The notes under the pieces: generated by a model
What the model was told of the DNA's origin: nothing
Seen by the model: the letters and a program-made list of their open reading frames with translations, nothing else
Databases searched by the model: none
Assembly (NCBI RefSeq): GCF_013388355.1
Contig: NZ_CP058246.1
Span: 1,550,001 to 1,614,000, forward strand
Direction: 5' to 3'
Source of the DNA: Flavobacterium sp. LPB0248
GTDB taxonomy: Bacteria > Bacteroidota > Bacteroidia > Flavobacteriales > Flavobacteriaceae
Length of the DNA stretch: 64,000 bases
Part shown: piece by piece, positions 1-8,900 of the stretch
Numbering within the stretch: the stretch's first letter is position 1
How the letters are laid out: each line of letters opens with the position of its first letter
Position numbers and translations under genes: made by a program

Positions 1-43
1 ATAACTATCGGGACTAAGTACCTAAGATTTTATTATTTTTTGC

Positions 44-108
44 TTCAAGTTTCAGGTTTCAAGTGCCAAGTTTTATACTGACGTTTAACTTGAAACCTGA
101 AACTTGAA
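44..108. repeat. Long inverted repeat downstream of era
   Basis: Two 21-nt arms (44-64 and 88-108), exactly complementary, with core CAAGTTTCAGGTTTCAAGT in the left arm, enclose a 23-nt loop. It lies just past the era stop codon. It could form a terminator-like hairpin in RNA from either side, or it may be a dispersed genomic repeat. No T-run as in a classical terminator is obvious. Confidence 0.7.
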
Positions 109-119
109 ACAATTATAAA

Positions 120-1001
120 CTATTGATTGTAACCAAATCGTTTCAGCATATTGGCATTGCTTCTCCAGTTTTTGTTCACTTTTACGTAAAGCTCAATGTG
201 AATTTGTTTTCCAAAGAATTTCTCTAAATCAGCTCGGGCATCTGTTCCTACTTTTTTCAGTGCTGCACCTTTATGTCCGATAATGATTCCTTTTTGTGTA
301 TCACGCTCGACCATAATTACTGAACGGATTCGGATAATAGAATCGGTTTCATGAAATTCTTCTGTTACGATTTCTACTGCGTATGGAATTTCTTTAGCGT
401 AATTCAATAAGATTTTCTCACGGATTGTTTCGTTAACAAAGAAACGTTCTGGTTTGTCTGTTAATTGGTCTTTTGGATAATATGGTGGTGATTCTGGCAA
501 TAATTCGATAATTCTTCCGAAGACTTCAGGAACGTTGAAGTTCTGCAATGCTGAAATTGGAAAAATTTCTGCATTTGGCACTTTCTCTTTCCAAAAAGTA
601 ACCTGCTGTTCTAATTGTTCTTGGTTTGAATTATCAATTTTATTTAAAAGCAATAAAACCGGAATCTTAGCATGAATGATTTTCTTGAAGAAGTCTTCGT
701 CTTTCAAGTCCTGCTCGCCTATTTCGACCATGTAGATTAAAATGTCAGCATCTTCAAAAGCCGATTTTACGAAGTTCATCATCGATTCCTGCATTTCGTA
801 CGCTGGTTTGATGATTCCAGGAGTATCAGACAAAACCAATTGAAAGTCTTCTCCGTTTACAATTCCAAGAATTCTATGACGTGTAGTTTGTGCTTTTGAT
901 GTAATGATCGACAATCGTTCTCCAACGAAAGCGTTCATCAATGTTGATTTTCCAACATTTGGATTTCCGATAATATTTACGAAACCTGCTTTATGTGACA
1001 T
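120..1001 (-). CDS. era: GTPase Era
   Basis: Essential GTP-binding protein that binds 16S rRNA and helps 30S subunit maturation in the cytoplasm. The 293-residue protein has normal family length and full architecture: P-loop GNPNVGKST at residues 12-20, DTPG (G3), NKID (G4), and a C-terminal KH domain with the RNA-binding loop IGHKG. The ATG start is preceded by a Bacteroidota -7 box at 1022-1029 (minus strand TACCTTTG). It stands alone, divergent from the initiator tRNA gene next door, which is the integration site of element 1. Host core gene, high certainty. Confidence 0.97.
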   Translation of the reverse strand: MSHKAGFVNIIGNPNVGKSTLMNAFVGERLSIITSKAQTTRHRILGIVNGEDFQLVLSDTPGIIKPAYEMQESMMNFVKSAFEDADILIYMVEIGEQDLKDEDFFKKIIHAKIPVLLLLNKIDNSNQEQLEQQVTFWKEKVPNAEIFPISALQNFNVPEVFGRIIELLPESPPYYPKDQLTDKPERFFVNETIREKILLNYAKEIPYAVEIVTEEFHETDSIIRIRSVIMVERDTQKGIIIGHKGAALKKVGTDARADLEKFFGKQIHIELYVKVNKNWRSNANMLKRFGYNQ

Positions 1002-1021
1002 TTTTTGCTTTATTTATTTTG

Positions 1022-1029
1022 CAAAGGTA
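1022..1029 (-). promoter_or_regulatory. era promoter -7 box
   Basis: Minus strand reads TACCTTTG, matching the Bacteroidota sigma-ABfrB consensus TAnnTTTG. It lies about 20 nt upstream of the era start codon. Confidence 0.6.
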
Positions 1030-1098
1030 GTCATATCAACTCAATACAGAAAATAAAACATTTTTTAAAGTTTTCGTTGGATTTCTCAAAAATCGGCG

Positions 1099-1106
1099 TA
1101 TCTTTG
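1099..1106 (+). promoter_or_regulatory. tRNA-fMet promoter -7 box (copy 1)
   Basis: TATCTTTG matches TAnnTTTG and ends 12 nt before the tRNA 5' end. The same box at the same spacing precedes the second tRNA copy, while sequence further upstream differs. The shared segment therefore starts at the promoter. Confidence 0.65.
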
Positions 1107-1118
1107 CACCCGAAACAT

Positions 1119-1191
1119 CGCGGGATAGAGCAGTAGGCAGCTCGTCGGGCTCATAACCCGAAGGTCACAGGTTCGAGTCCTGTTCCCGCTA
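1119..1191 (+). tRNA. Initiator tRNA-fMet (CAU), copy 1; att site of element 1
   Basis: Cloverleaf can be read in full: acceptor CGCGGGA/TCCCGCT, D stem GAGC/GCTC, anticodon stem TCGGG/CCCGA with anticodon CAT, T arm ACAGG-TTCGAGT-CCTGT, and discriminator A. Initiator features are present: a 1-72 mismatch (C.T), three consecutive G-C pairs in the anticodon stem, and an A11-T24 pair in the D stem. Identical to the copy at 47786. The recombinase gene on the other strand ends inside this tRNA, with its stop codon next to the anticodon. Confidence 0.96.
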
Positions 1192-2800
1192 CAGAGAATG
1201 ACCCATCAAATTTTTGATGGGTTTTTTGTTTTTTACTGCCTCTGTCAATGCCTGTAAACGTTTGGACTAATCCAAAAATCGAGTTTACTCGTCCAGTTAG
1301 ATATTCCCTGTTTTCAGACCTAATTGACAATCCCTCTGGAAATACCAGATTCTGGATTCTTATCTTACTGTCAATATCTCCTTCTTTCCAGTATTTATTG
1401 ATGTTCGTAACTTTCTCTATTACTTTATCGATATGTCTGCCGTGGTTAGATATTTTTTTGCTGTTTGCCGTAATCTGAAGCTCAACTTCTTTTAATTCCA
1501 TATCAAACTGAAGCGAGTATCTATTGTATTTTTCATCTCCGAAATTCGGATTGTCAAAATAGCGTTTATCCAGATTTTCAATTTTGGTTTCCAAATCTTT
1601 TTTCTTCGCAAGAAGACCATTCAATTCTTCCCTACCCTCATTTTCCATGATATCAAAAAGCTTATTCAGCTGAAGTTTGAAAGGCTCTACAAATTGGGAA
1701 CTTAGAGTATATCTTGATAATAGCTTTTCAAAAGAATCGTTCAAGCCTTCCGCTTTTGAATATGGTGTGGTCAATGCGTTGAAACTGGCATTTCTGCATT
1801 TCTGGCACTTGTAGTAATGCACATTCTTTTTTCTCACCACATAGCTTGTCAGAAGGCTTCCGCATTCGCATCTTAAAAAACCTGTCAATGGTCTGAACTC
1901 ATTGATCCTGCTTTTGGAATATTCTTTGACTGGCACTTTCCTTTCAGAGAGCATTCTGTCAACCTTCAGAAAATCTTCTTCACTGACCAAACCTGTCCAG
2001 TTTCCTTTCACTGGCTCTTCAAGCAGTGCATTTACCGATATTCCGCAGTAGAAAGGATTGCGCCACATAGAACCTAGTGACTGTTTTGTAATATTTAAAT
2101 TGAGTTTTGCCAGTTTCTCCCTGATTACATAATCCCTCTCACCCGCAAGCTTCCACTTCCATGCTTTCTTTAAAATTTCTCCTTCTAAGTTTATTGTAAT
2201 AGACTGCTTCTCCTGCATTAGAGCATAATCCCCTACCTTCTTTCCTCTCATTGTGTAGCCTCTGGGAGCTTTGCCTAGCCAGTTTCCCGCTCTCAGCAGT
2301 GCTTTCATTCCAGGAATTGTTTTTTCAAGCCTGTCCATGTTTTCCCTTCTGGCATCTAAAAGCTTGCTGTAAATATCAAGTTTGCTGTACTCATCATTCG
2401 TGCAGAGACCAGAAGAAGTTTCAATTAAATGCACACCGAGCTTATCCACAAGCTCATGGACGATGGTAATGGCATTTCCTCCTGTTCTGGAAAACCTGCT
2501 GATAAATTTTATGGCGATTGCAAAAGGTTTCTGTTTTGCGTTTTTGACCTCTTCCAGCAATCTTGTAAACTCTTTTCTGGTAAAATCGCCAGAAGCACTT
2601 TCATAAGTACCTCCAAGCATATTTTTGAGAGTATAGCCGTTCTTAGAAGCAAACTGTATTATTTCTATTCGCTGTTCTTCAAGACTGTTGTTTACTAACT
2701 GTAATTTGGAGCTTACCCTTGTGTATCCCCAGATTTGTTTTACCTCAGCCTTTTGCGCTAATTTTTCTTTCTGAAATTTCTTAAAACTTTCAATCCCCAT
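1151..2800 (-). CDS. Large serine recombinase of element 1
   Basis: Site-specific integrase/excisionase of the large serine recombinase family (549 residues). It has an N-terminal resolvase domain with nucleophile motif YTRVSS (Ser30), a recombinase domain (residues about 170-290), and a zinc ribbon with CEC...CQKC cysteines around residues 310-340. A coiled coil spans about 390-460. The last 12 residues (AGTGLEPVTFGL) are antisense to tRNA-fMet, and the codons before them are antisense to the tRNA terminator. The native, unintegrated gene therefore probably ends differently. The start lies 3 nt after the upstream partner gene, suggesting coupled translation. Very similar to the protein at 47818-49470. 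Confidence 0.93.
   Translation of the reverse strand: MGIESFKKFQKEKLAQKAEVKQIWGYTRVSSKLQLVNNSLEEQRIEIIQFASKNGYTLKNMLGGTYESASGDFTRKEFTRLLEEVKNAKQKPFAIAIKFISRFSRTGGNAITIVHELVDKLGVHLIETSSGLCTNDEYSKLDIYSKLLDARRENMDRLEKTIPGMKALLRAGNWLGKAPRGYTMRGKKVGDYALMQEKQSITINLEGEILKKAWKWKLAGERDYVIREKLAKLNLNITKQSLGSMWRNPFYCGISVNALLEEPVKGNWTGLVSEEDFLKVDRMLSERKVPVKEYSKSRINEFRPLTGFLRCECGSLLTSYVVRKKNVHYYKCQKCRNASFNALTTPYSKAEGLNDSFEKLLSRYTLSSQFVEPFKLQLNKLFDIMENEGREELNGLLAKKKDLETKIENLDKRYFDNPNFGDEKYNRYSLQFDMELKEVELQITANSKKISNHGRHIDKVIEKVTNINKYWKEGDIDSKIRIQNLVFPEGLSIRSENREYLTGRVNSIFGLVQTFTGIDRGSKKQKTHQKFDGSFSVAGTGLEPVTFGL
1201..1228 (+). terminator. tRNA-fMet terminator (copy 1)
   Basis: ACCCATCAAA and TTTGATGGGT form a 10-bp stem with a 2-nt loop, followed by a T-run. 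It lies 9 nt past the tRNA. On the opposite strand it is part of the recombinase coding sequence. Confidence 0.85.
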
Positions 2801-2803
2801 AAT

Positions 2804-3073
2804 CTACATTTTAAAATTATATACAATCACTGCCAATTGAAATAAGCTTTCGATTATCTCATTCCCCTCTGATTCTGAAATTCCTTCAAAACCTCTGCAT
2901 CTTCTTAATTCTTCAATTGTTAATTTTCCTTCATTTGTTTTAGTTTTTTCTTCTGCATCACAAATACCACTTTCTCCTTCACAGAATCTAACCCCTTGTT
3001 TTTCAATTTGTAAATTTACAAAAGTTTTCCCTCGGGTGATTCTTCTTCTCTCATCCGTTGCTCTGTTTTTCAT
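2804..3073 (-). CDS. Small recombinase-partner protein, element 1
   Basis: About 89 residues from the preferred ATG at 3073, which has a purine-rich GAGGA 8 nt upstream; an in-frame ATG at 3091 is possible. Function not recognised. The C-terminal about 38 residues, from KLTIEELRRC to AVIVYNF, are nearly identical to the C-terminus of the gene at 49481-49741, which holds the same place before the second recombinase. Conservation and a 3-nt gap to the recombinase suggest a recombination directionality factor or regulator, which is inference only. The N-terminal halves differ between the two copies. Confidence 0.7.
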   Translation of the reverse strand: MKNRATDERRRITRGKTFVNLQIEKQGVRFCEGESGICDAEEKTKTNEGKLTIEELRRCRGFEGISESEGNEIIESLFQLAVIVYNFKM

Positions 3074-3091
3074 TATACAATTCCTCTTCAT

Positions 3092-3120
3092 TAAAAAAAG
3101 ACCGAACCTCAGTCTTTTTT
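3092..3120 (-). terminator. Leader terminator/attenuator before the recombinase operon (element 1)
   Basis: On the minus strand AAAGACTGA and TCGGTCTTT form a 9-bp stem with a 3-nt loop, followed by a T-run, just upstream of the small partner gene. The corresponding place in element 2 (about 49765-49790) has a similar hairpin with a wobble change, which hints at conserved control of recombinase expression. Confidence 0.45.
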
Positions 3121-3385
3121 ATTCCACAATCACTATCCGCTATAAAGTTAAAACACTTTTTTCATTTTACCCTGATCAAAATTTGGTGGGAATAACTACA
3201 AATATAAAACGTAATTCATTGAGATTCATAAGTAAAATTTACCTATCATCACTCAATCCATTTTCATGTTTTCACAAAGATAAATCGCTTTTGCGTCAAT
3301 CTCATGGACATAATATGTCCATAAAACTTTTAAGCAGTGTCTATCCTTAATACGAATAATTTAACTGTCTCATATTATAAATAAG

Positions 3386-3545
3386 CCAAAAGAAAAAAGA
3401 AAAGCAAGGTATTGGACACAGCCAGAGAAGTGCCCATAACGTATTTTTCTCGTCCCTCAAAAAATCCGCCCTCCGGGACTTATGGCACTTCAGCTGTCTG
3501 CCTGTCCAATTTCAGACTGCTTTCTTTTTTCCCTTTTTCTTTTTT
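3386..3545. other. Candidate origin of transfer: conserved nested palindrome (element 1)
   Basis: Nested inverted repeats: GAAGTGCCCATAA (3427-3439) against TTATGGCACTTC (3480-3491), and inside it GTCCC against GGGAC. Outer arms are rich in AAAAGAAAGC-type sequence on both sides. A related block at 52095-52275 in element 2 keeps the same layout with different stem bases that still pair. This supports a selected structure rather than chance. The oriT role is inferred from the mob neighbours. Confidence 0.5.
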
Positions 3546-3674
3546 TAGCATTTATTTATTATAACAGTCTACGGCCATCATAACCATATTTTGCGCATGA
3601 TACATTCAAATATTTTTCCTAAATTAGAAGCCTGCTTTTAAAAATCTCCAAAGATTGCCACGTTCCTGCAATCA

Positions 3675-3711
3675 GCAAGATGAACGGTTGTTTAACAACC
3701 GCCTATCTTGC
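3675..3711. repeat. Strong palindrome upstream of mobC
   Basis: Outer arms GCAAGAT/ATCTTGC and inner arms CGGTTGTT/AACAACCG are separated by symmetric 3-nt internal loops, with one central base. It lies 72 nt before mobC. It may be a relaxosome or autoregulatory binding site, or a cruciform. Confidence 0.55.
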
Positions 3712-3782
3712 CACCCATTGCCTCGGAACTCGGCGGTGGAGGAACTTAAAAAATAAGAGTTTGATAATAATGAAAATGAAAG

Positions 3783-4175
3783 ATGATGAAAAGAGAAAAT
3801 TCAAACAGAACACGAATCGTGGGACTGCGATTCACTCCTTTGGAGTATGCCGAACTGGAAAAAAGATTCAGAGCAAGCACCTGCCGAAAATTAAGCGACC
3901 ACATCAGGAGCCACTTATTCAACAAACCAATTATAGCCACTTACAGAAACCAGTCTTTAGACGAACTGATGGAAGAGACAGCCGTGCTTACTTCCGAATT
4001 ACGGGCAATCGGCAATAATATCAATCAGATTGCCAGAAAAATAAACACGCTCAAAACAGTTCCCGATTTCAAAGGACATCTTTATCTGTTCGAGATCCAG
4101 AGAAAAAGGCTTTTTGATAAAATGGAAGAGGTCTCAGGCCACACCCAGAAAATAGCAGAAAAATGGTTGCAGTGA
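3783..4175 (+). CDS. MobC-like relaxosome accessory protein
   Basis: A 130-residue protein typical of Bacteroidota mobilization accessory proteins (MobC/BfmC type). The N-terminal part, RIVGLRFTPLEYAELEKRF, resembles a ribbon-helix-helix DNA-binding segment. The middle carries the family pattern LRAIGNNINQIARKIN. It would bind the origin of transfer and help the relaxase nick. It starts 72 nt after a strong palindrome and overlaps the relaxase gene by 13 nt, which indicates translational coupling. The sequence starts with two Met codons; either could serve. Confidence 0.85.
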   Translation: MMKRENSNRTRIVGLRFTPLEYAELEKRFRASTCRKLSDHIRSHLFNKPIIATYRNQSLDELMEETAVLTSELRAIGNNINQIARKINTLKTVPDFKGHLYLFEIQRKRLFDKMEEVSGHTQKIAEKWLQ

Positions 4176-5407
4176 TAAAAACAAGCTCGTCCATAAGAGG
4201 AATTCTGAATTACAACGAAAATAAAGTTGAGATTGGAATAGCTGAATGTATCAGTGCTGTGAATTATCCGCTGGAACTGGAAAAACTGAGTTTCACTTCA
4301 AAATTAAACCGCTTTCTAAAACTGGCAGAACTCAACACCAATGCGAAGCGGAATACGGTGCATATCTCACTAAACTTTGATCCTTCGGAGAATCATTCGA
4401 AAGAAAAACTGGCTGAAATTGCAGACACCTATATGGAAAAACTGGGATTTGGCAGACAGCCTTATCTGGTATATCAGCATTATGATGCGGGGCATCCGCA
4501 TTGCCATATAGTGACAAACAACATCCAGAGGGACGGAAAGAGAATCGATCTGCATTTACTGGGAGTCAGAAAATCAGAACCTGCACGAAAAGAAATTGAA
4601 GAAATGTTCGGGCTTGTAAAAGCTGAAGGAAGAAAACAGCAAGAACAGTTTTCGCTAAATCCGATAGATGTCGGCAAAATCCAATACGGCAAAGTAGAGT
4701 CCAGAAAGGCGATCAATTCAGTTTTAAGCAAGGTTTTATTTGATTACAAGTATTCAAGCCTGCCTGAACTCAATGCCGTTTTGAACCTTTATAATGTTCA
4801 TGCTGACAGAGGAAGCGAGGAATCGAGAGTTTTTAAAAACAACGGACTGCTTTATAAGATACTTGACCAGAATTCAAAACCGATAGGGGTGCCGATAAAA
4901 GCCTGTGAATTCTACAGCAGACCCACTTTAAAATTTCTGGAGGAAAAATTCAGGGTCAATGAAACAAAGAAACAATACGGCAAAAGCCACGTTAAAAATG
5001 CTTTGAGACAGGCTTTTTTTGATGAGAGAATGACTTCTGTGGAGAGATTATCTCAAAGACTCAAAGATCAAGCCATTCATACTGTTTTAAGAAAAAGCAG
5101 TGAGGGAAAGCTTTATGGAATTACTTTTATCGACTTTAAAACACAGACCGTTGTCAATGGAAGCAGTCTTGGAAAAGAATTCAGCGTAAAAGGCATTCTG
5201 GAAAGCTGTGCAATGAATATTCTTGCACTTGAAAGGAAGCATCAAAATTCTTTTCCAACAAATTCTGAGAACTTTCAAGATACAGAATTAAGAGAGTATG
5301 TGAAAGAAAATCTCGCAGAAATATTGCTTCGAGGAGAAAATCTAAATGATTATGTTTCTAAACAGTTTAAACAAAAAAAGAAAAAGAGGCTTTATAAGGG
5401 GATTTAA
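4163..5407 (+). CDS. Relaxase/mobilization nuclease (MobA/VirD2-type)
   Basis: A 414-residue relaxase that would nick at the origin of transfer and pilot the strand into a recipient using a helper conjugation system. The N-terminal nuclease domain (about residues 1-160) contains the three-histidine motif HYDAGHPHCH at residues 106-115 followed by IVTNN. The C-terminal half is Lys-rich, ending in a KQKKKKRLYK-type tail, with no further recognisable domain. Overlap with mobC marks an operon. A strong terminator follows at 5410-5441. Length is normal for Bacteroidota mobilizable elements. Confidence 0.92.
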   Translation: MVAVIKTSSSIRGILNYNENKVEIGIAECISAVNYPLELEKLSFTSKLNRFLKLAELNTNAKRNTVHISLNFDPSENHSKEKLAEIADTYMEKLGFGRQPYLVYQHYDAGHPHCHIVTNNIQRDGKRIDLHLLGVRKSEPARKEIEEMFGLVKAEGRKQQEQFSLNPIDVGKIQYGKVESRKAINSVLSKVLFDYKYSSLPELNAVLNLYNVHADRGSEESRVFKNNGLLYKILDQNSKPIGVPIKACEFYSRPTLKFLEEKFRVNETKKQYGKSHVKNALRQAFFDERMTSVERLSQRLKDQAIHTVLRKSSEGKLYGITFIDFKTQTVVNGSSLGKEFSVKGILESCAMNILALERKHQNSFPTNSENFQDTELREYVKENLAEILLRGENLNDYVSKQFKQKKKKRLYKGI

Positions 5408-5409
5408 AA

Positions 5410-5441
5410 TAATTAAGGGTGCAAAATTGCACCCTTAATTA
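5410..5441. terminator. Bidirectional terminator after the relaxase
   Basis: Fifteen-base arms (TAATTAAGGGTGCAA and its complement) with a 2-nt loop. It separates the plus-strand mob operon from the minus-strand RHS/lipoprotein operon. Confidence 0.8.
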
Positions 5442-5509
5442 TTATTAATTCAATAGTCTGTACATTTTAAAAAACTTACTAACCTTAGTTAAGCTTATAA
5501 TCTAAAATT

Positions 5510-5941
5510 TTATCTTTTTATTTTCCACTCCTTTATAACACCTTCAAAAAAAGCTTTAATATCTTTCTTATCTCCATCAACACTAACTTTAAAAGTTTTT
5601 CCATTAGTTTTGGTTACAAGAATATAAGGAGTATAACTTGCACCAGCATAAGATATTGTATCAATTTTCTCTATCTCGTTATAATAAGCATAGTTTATTT
5701 CATTTTTTTTTGAGTTTCTCTCATCTATCCAATATGTTGCAATTCTTTTGTCTGTAAAAAAATTACCTGCTACATTTTTTTTATACTCACTATAAAATTT
5801 ATAAATATTCTCCCCGTCTGATAGAAGATTTAAACTTTTAATATATTTTAAATCTTCTTTATCAAGAGTTTGGTTAGTTTCAATCTTGTTACAAGAAATT
5901 AACAAGAGTATTGTCAAAATAATAATTAAATATTTTTTCAT
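5510..5941 (-). CDS. Small lipoprotein, candidate immunity protein
   Basis: A 143-residue predicted lipoprotein: signal peptide with lipobox LLLISC and Cys at about residue 17. No domain recognised. The C-terminal half alternates beta-like segments and ends basic. It starts about 15 nt after the stop codon of the RHS gene whose variable tail looks like a toxin. It shares that tail's AT-rich composition, unlike the GC-richer RHS core. This layout is typical of polymorphic toxin-immunity pairs, and lipid anchoring would place protection in the periplasm. The immunity role is inferred from context. Confidence 0.7.
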   Translation of the reverse strand: MKKYLIIILTILLLISCNKIETNQTLDKEDLKYIKSLNLLSDGENIYKFYSEYKKNVAGNFFTDKRIATYWIDERNSKKNEINYAYYNEIEKIDTISYAGASYTPYILVTKTNGKTFKVSVDGDKKDIKAFFEGVIKEWKIKR

Positions 5942-5956
5942 AATTTTATAACTAAA

Positions 5957-8900
5957 TTAATTTTTATTCTCAATCTGCCAGTTTGCATTTATTTGCATTT
6001 CACTATTTCCTCCTACTACATCATGATACATAAAACCTGCTGTATTACTAATATTATTATAAGCCTCTGACCTTCCTTTTTGTCCGCTTAAATCAAAAGT
6101 GTCTTTAAGCTGAAAATCTATAACAATAGTACCATCCGATTTTACGGTAGCACTATAACTCATGGAAGCATGTCTTGTTACCCATGTCAGTTGGTTTCCT
6201 CCTACTGCCCATGTTTCCCCATGAAATATCGGATTATTGTTGCCTAAAGCCCCCCAATCTTCATTAGAGCTACTCCATCTTTTACCTCCAAATTCAACTA
6301 CACCCTTTCCTTTCATGACAAATTGCAGATTTTTAAATCTTGGATCTGTCTTTAAAGTTTTAATAATGTCATTCTGGAACTTTATCATTCCTTCATCTTC
6401 TTTAATTTTATCTAGTAGTGATCCACCTAAATTCACTTGTTTTGCTTGAAGTTGAGATTGTAGACCCAGTTCAAAGATATTATTTGCCCTATTACCTATG
6501 CCAATTTGATTAGCCAGAGATCTTCTTAAGCCATGCCCCCAACCTGATCCAGTATAGCCAACATTTGCACCTGTAAACCAATTATAGGCTTTATTAACTT
6601 GTTTTTTTGTATAAACCACTATCTCACGTAATTTTGTTGTATCGGCACCTGTTAAATCACTGTACAATATAGGATTATTCATAACAAAAGAATAAGGGGT
6701 TATATTATTTGATTTATCTGCTAAAGGATCTATTCCATTAAATCTGGCTATTGCTGGATCATATGTCCTAAACTTAGTGGGATGTAATAAATTAAGTCCT
6801 AGTTCTTGAGATTCTTCCATCCCATTAAACTTATATTTCTGCGCCCTGCTGTTTCCTTTCCCTAAAACTGAGGCCCCATTGTAGCCAAAATGCTTCAAGC
6901 CGAACGGATAATAGTTATTCTCCTCTATAATCTCCGAGCTGTCTGCAATGCCATCATCATTGGCATCGCCATAGCTCACGCGCACATTGCCCAAATGGTC
7001 TTTGTACTGGTAAATATAGCTAAAAATTCCGTCATTATGGGCCACATAGCCTTCCGGCTGCGGAAAAAACTGCAGCACATTATTCTCATACTGGTAGCCA
7101 TTGGAATAGTCTGTCACCTTAGTCCCTACAGTCTTGCGCTGTTTTACCCCGGCTGCATCATAGACATAACTGATAGTGCCTCCCGCCAGAATCACCTGAG
7201 TCGGCAGGTTCAGGTAGTTGTAGCTGATGCCCGTGATGCCCTTGTTGGCATCGGCTGTCATGTTGCCATTATCATCATAGCCGTATTCGGTGGCAGTGCT
7301 GCTGCCGTTTTTAAAGCCTTCCACGTTCCCTGATGCGTCTTCCACGCTCAGAAGCCTGTTGCCTGCATCATAATTATAGCTTAGATTGTCGATGGCCCCA
7401 AAAATCGGAGACCCCAGAACCGTATTCCCGTTTCTGAATAGGGTTTTTATATTTCCGTTTTTATCATAAGTTGGGTTCTCATTATAGTGTCCCAGGTTGT
7501 CTGCCGCAAATGTCAATCGGTTTAAGGCATCATAGCTGTAATTGTAGTTTTTCAGGCTCGAATCGTCATTATTGGCTGTCCTCCAAAAAGTCTGGCTGAT
7601 ATTGCCGTTATACAGTGGCGTGCCTGCTGTGGGGCTATCATAGCTTACCTGAAAAGCAAAAAGATCACTGCCCATTGCCGAAGCGTCATTAATCCCTTTG
7701 AGCCAGCCTCTTACGTTATAAGTATAATCTACATTCTGCAGTCGGTTTTGGCTGGTTTTGCCCCCTACCCCTTTGCTGGCAAGCTGCCCTAAATCGTCGT
7801 AGGTGTTGGATGCAATGATTTCTTCCGGCTGGGAATTTATTTTCTGCTTATGCACCAGAAGCCTGCCCATCTGATCGTATGTAAAGGCATCCGCAACTGC
7901 CGTAGCTACTCCCGCTCTTGTATGGGTGCTGGCAGTTTCTTTCGCCCTGCCCACAAAATCAAGGCGGCTCTTTAAGATCTCTGTAATCTGCAGATAGTCA
8001 TTGTAGCTGTAATTATAGATAGGCCTGCCTTTAGCATCATAGTAGATTACGCTGGTGATCCAATTATTGGTGCCTAAGACCCTTACTTTGGTTCCTGTTG
8101 CCAGTCCCTTTGCACTGCTCACCGGAGTTATGCCATAAGATAGAACAGCGGAAGGCGCAGGCCCTATGAGGTCAAAATTATAGCCGTCATAATAGCTGAT
8201 GGTGTTTAAGGCAATATTTGTGCTGGGAAAAGACAGGTTGCTGTAATAGGCTGTAACATCTCCGATTGCCGCAGCCCCCTGAGCCTGTTCCGATACCGCA
8301 GGGCTCCCGTCTGCCAGACCCTGCAATGTCTTGCGCGAGCCTGCATTGGCATATTCTCCCGTATAAACCGGCCTGCTGAATGCGTCGTATTTGGTGAACA
8401 GCCATTTATTCACAGCCTTTAGGTTGCCATCCTGGGTAAGGATCGGCCTGTCCAGCTTGTCATAGACAATATGCTCCCATTCTTTGCCCGGAAGCTTCTT
8501 CTCCACCAGCCTGTTGCGATGGTCATATTTATAACGGTAGCACAGATCATTGAGAGTGCTCTCGTCAAAAGCGCCGTTTGCCATAGGAGGAATGACATAG
8601 CTCAGATTTCCGTACTGGTCATATACATAATAAGTGTCATGCGGAAGGCCTTCATTATAGGTTCTCTTCAGCACCGCACGCCCTTCTTTGTCCTTAAACT
8701 CCTCGACGGTATGATCTGAGAGATTAGGCTGTGCGGCTGTCCAGTTTTCATCTTTTGTCACATTCCTGTAAAGCTGCCCCGCTCCATAAGTGCCGTTTTG
8801 GGCTATGGAAGGCTCATAGAATCCTAAATCTGACAGCCGGTCGCTGCTTACCGCTATAAGCTGCTTCACTTCTGAGTCTGCATTGGTCTTGTAATCCAGT

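Larger units (their letters stand above)
3121..3782. other. Non-coding block between recombinase and mob genes
   Basis: No convincing gene. It holds a perfect palindrome at 3304-3322 (arms ATGGACATA/TATGTCCAT), the large conserved palindromic element 3386-3545, and a second strong palindrome at 3675-3711. Its position directly upstream of mobC and the relaxase is where an origin of transfer normally sits. Confidence 0.6.

Noticed and set aside
5957..6650. Colicin M-like toxin assignment for the RHS tail
   Set aside because: Some Asp/His-rich patches resemble that family, but the signature residues cannot be matched by eye.
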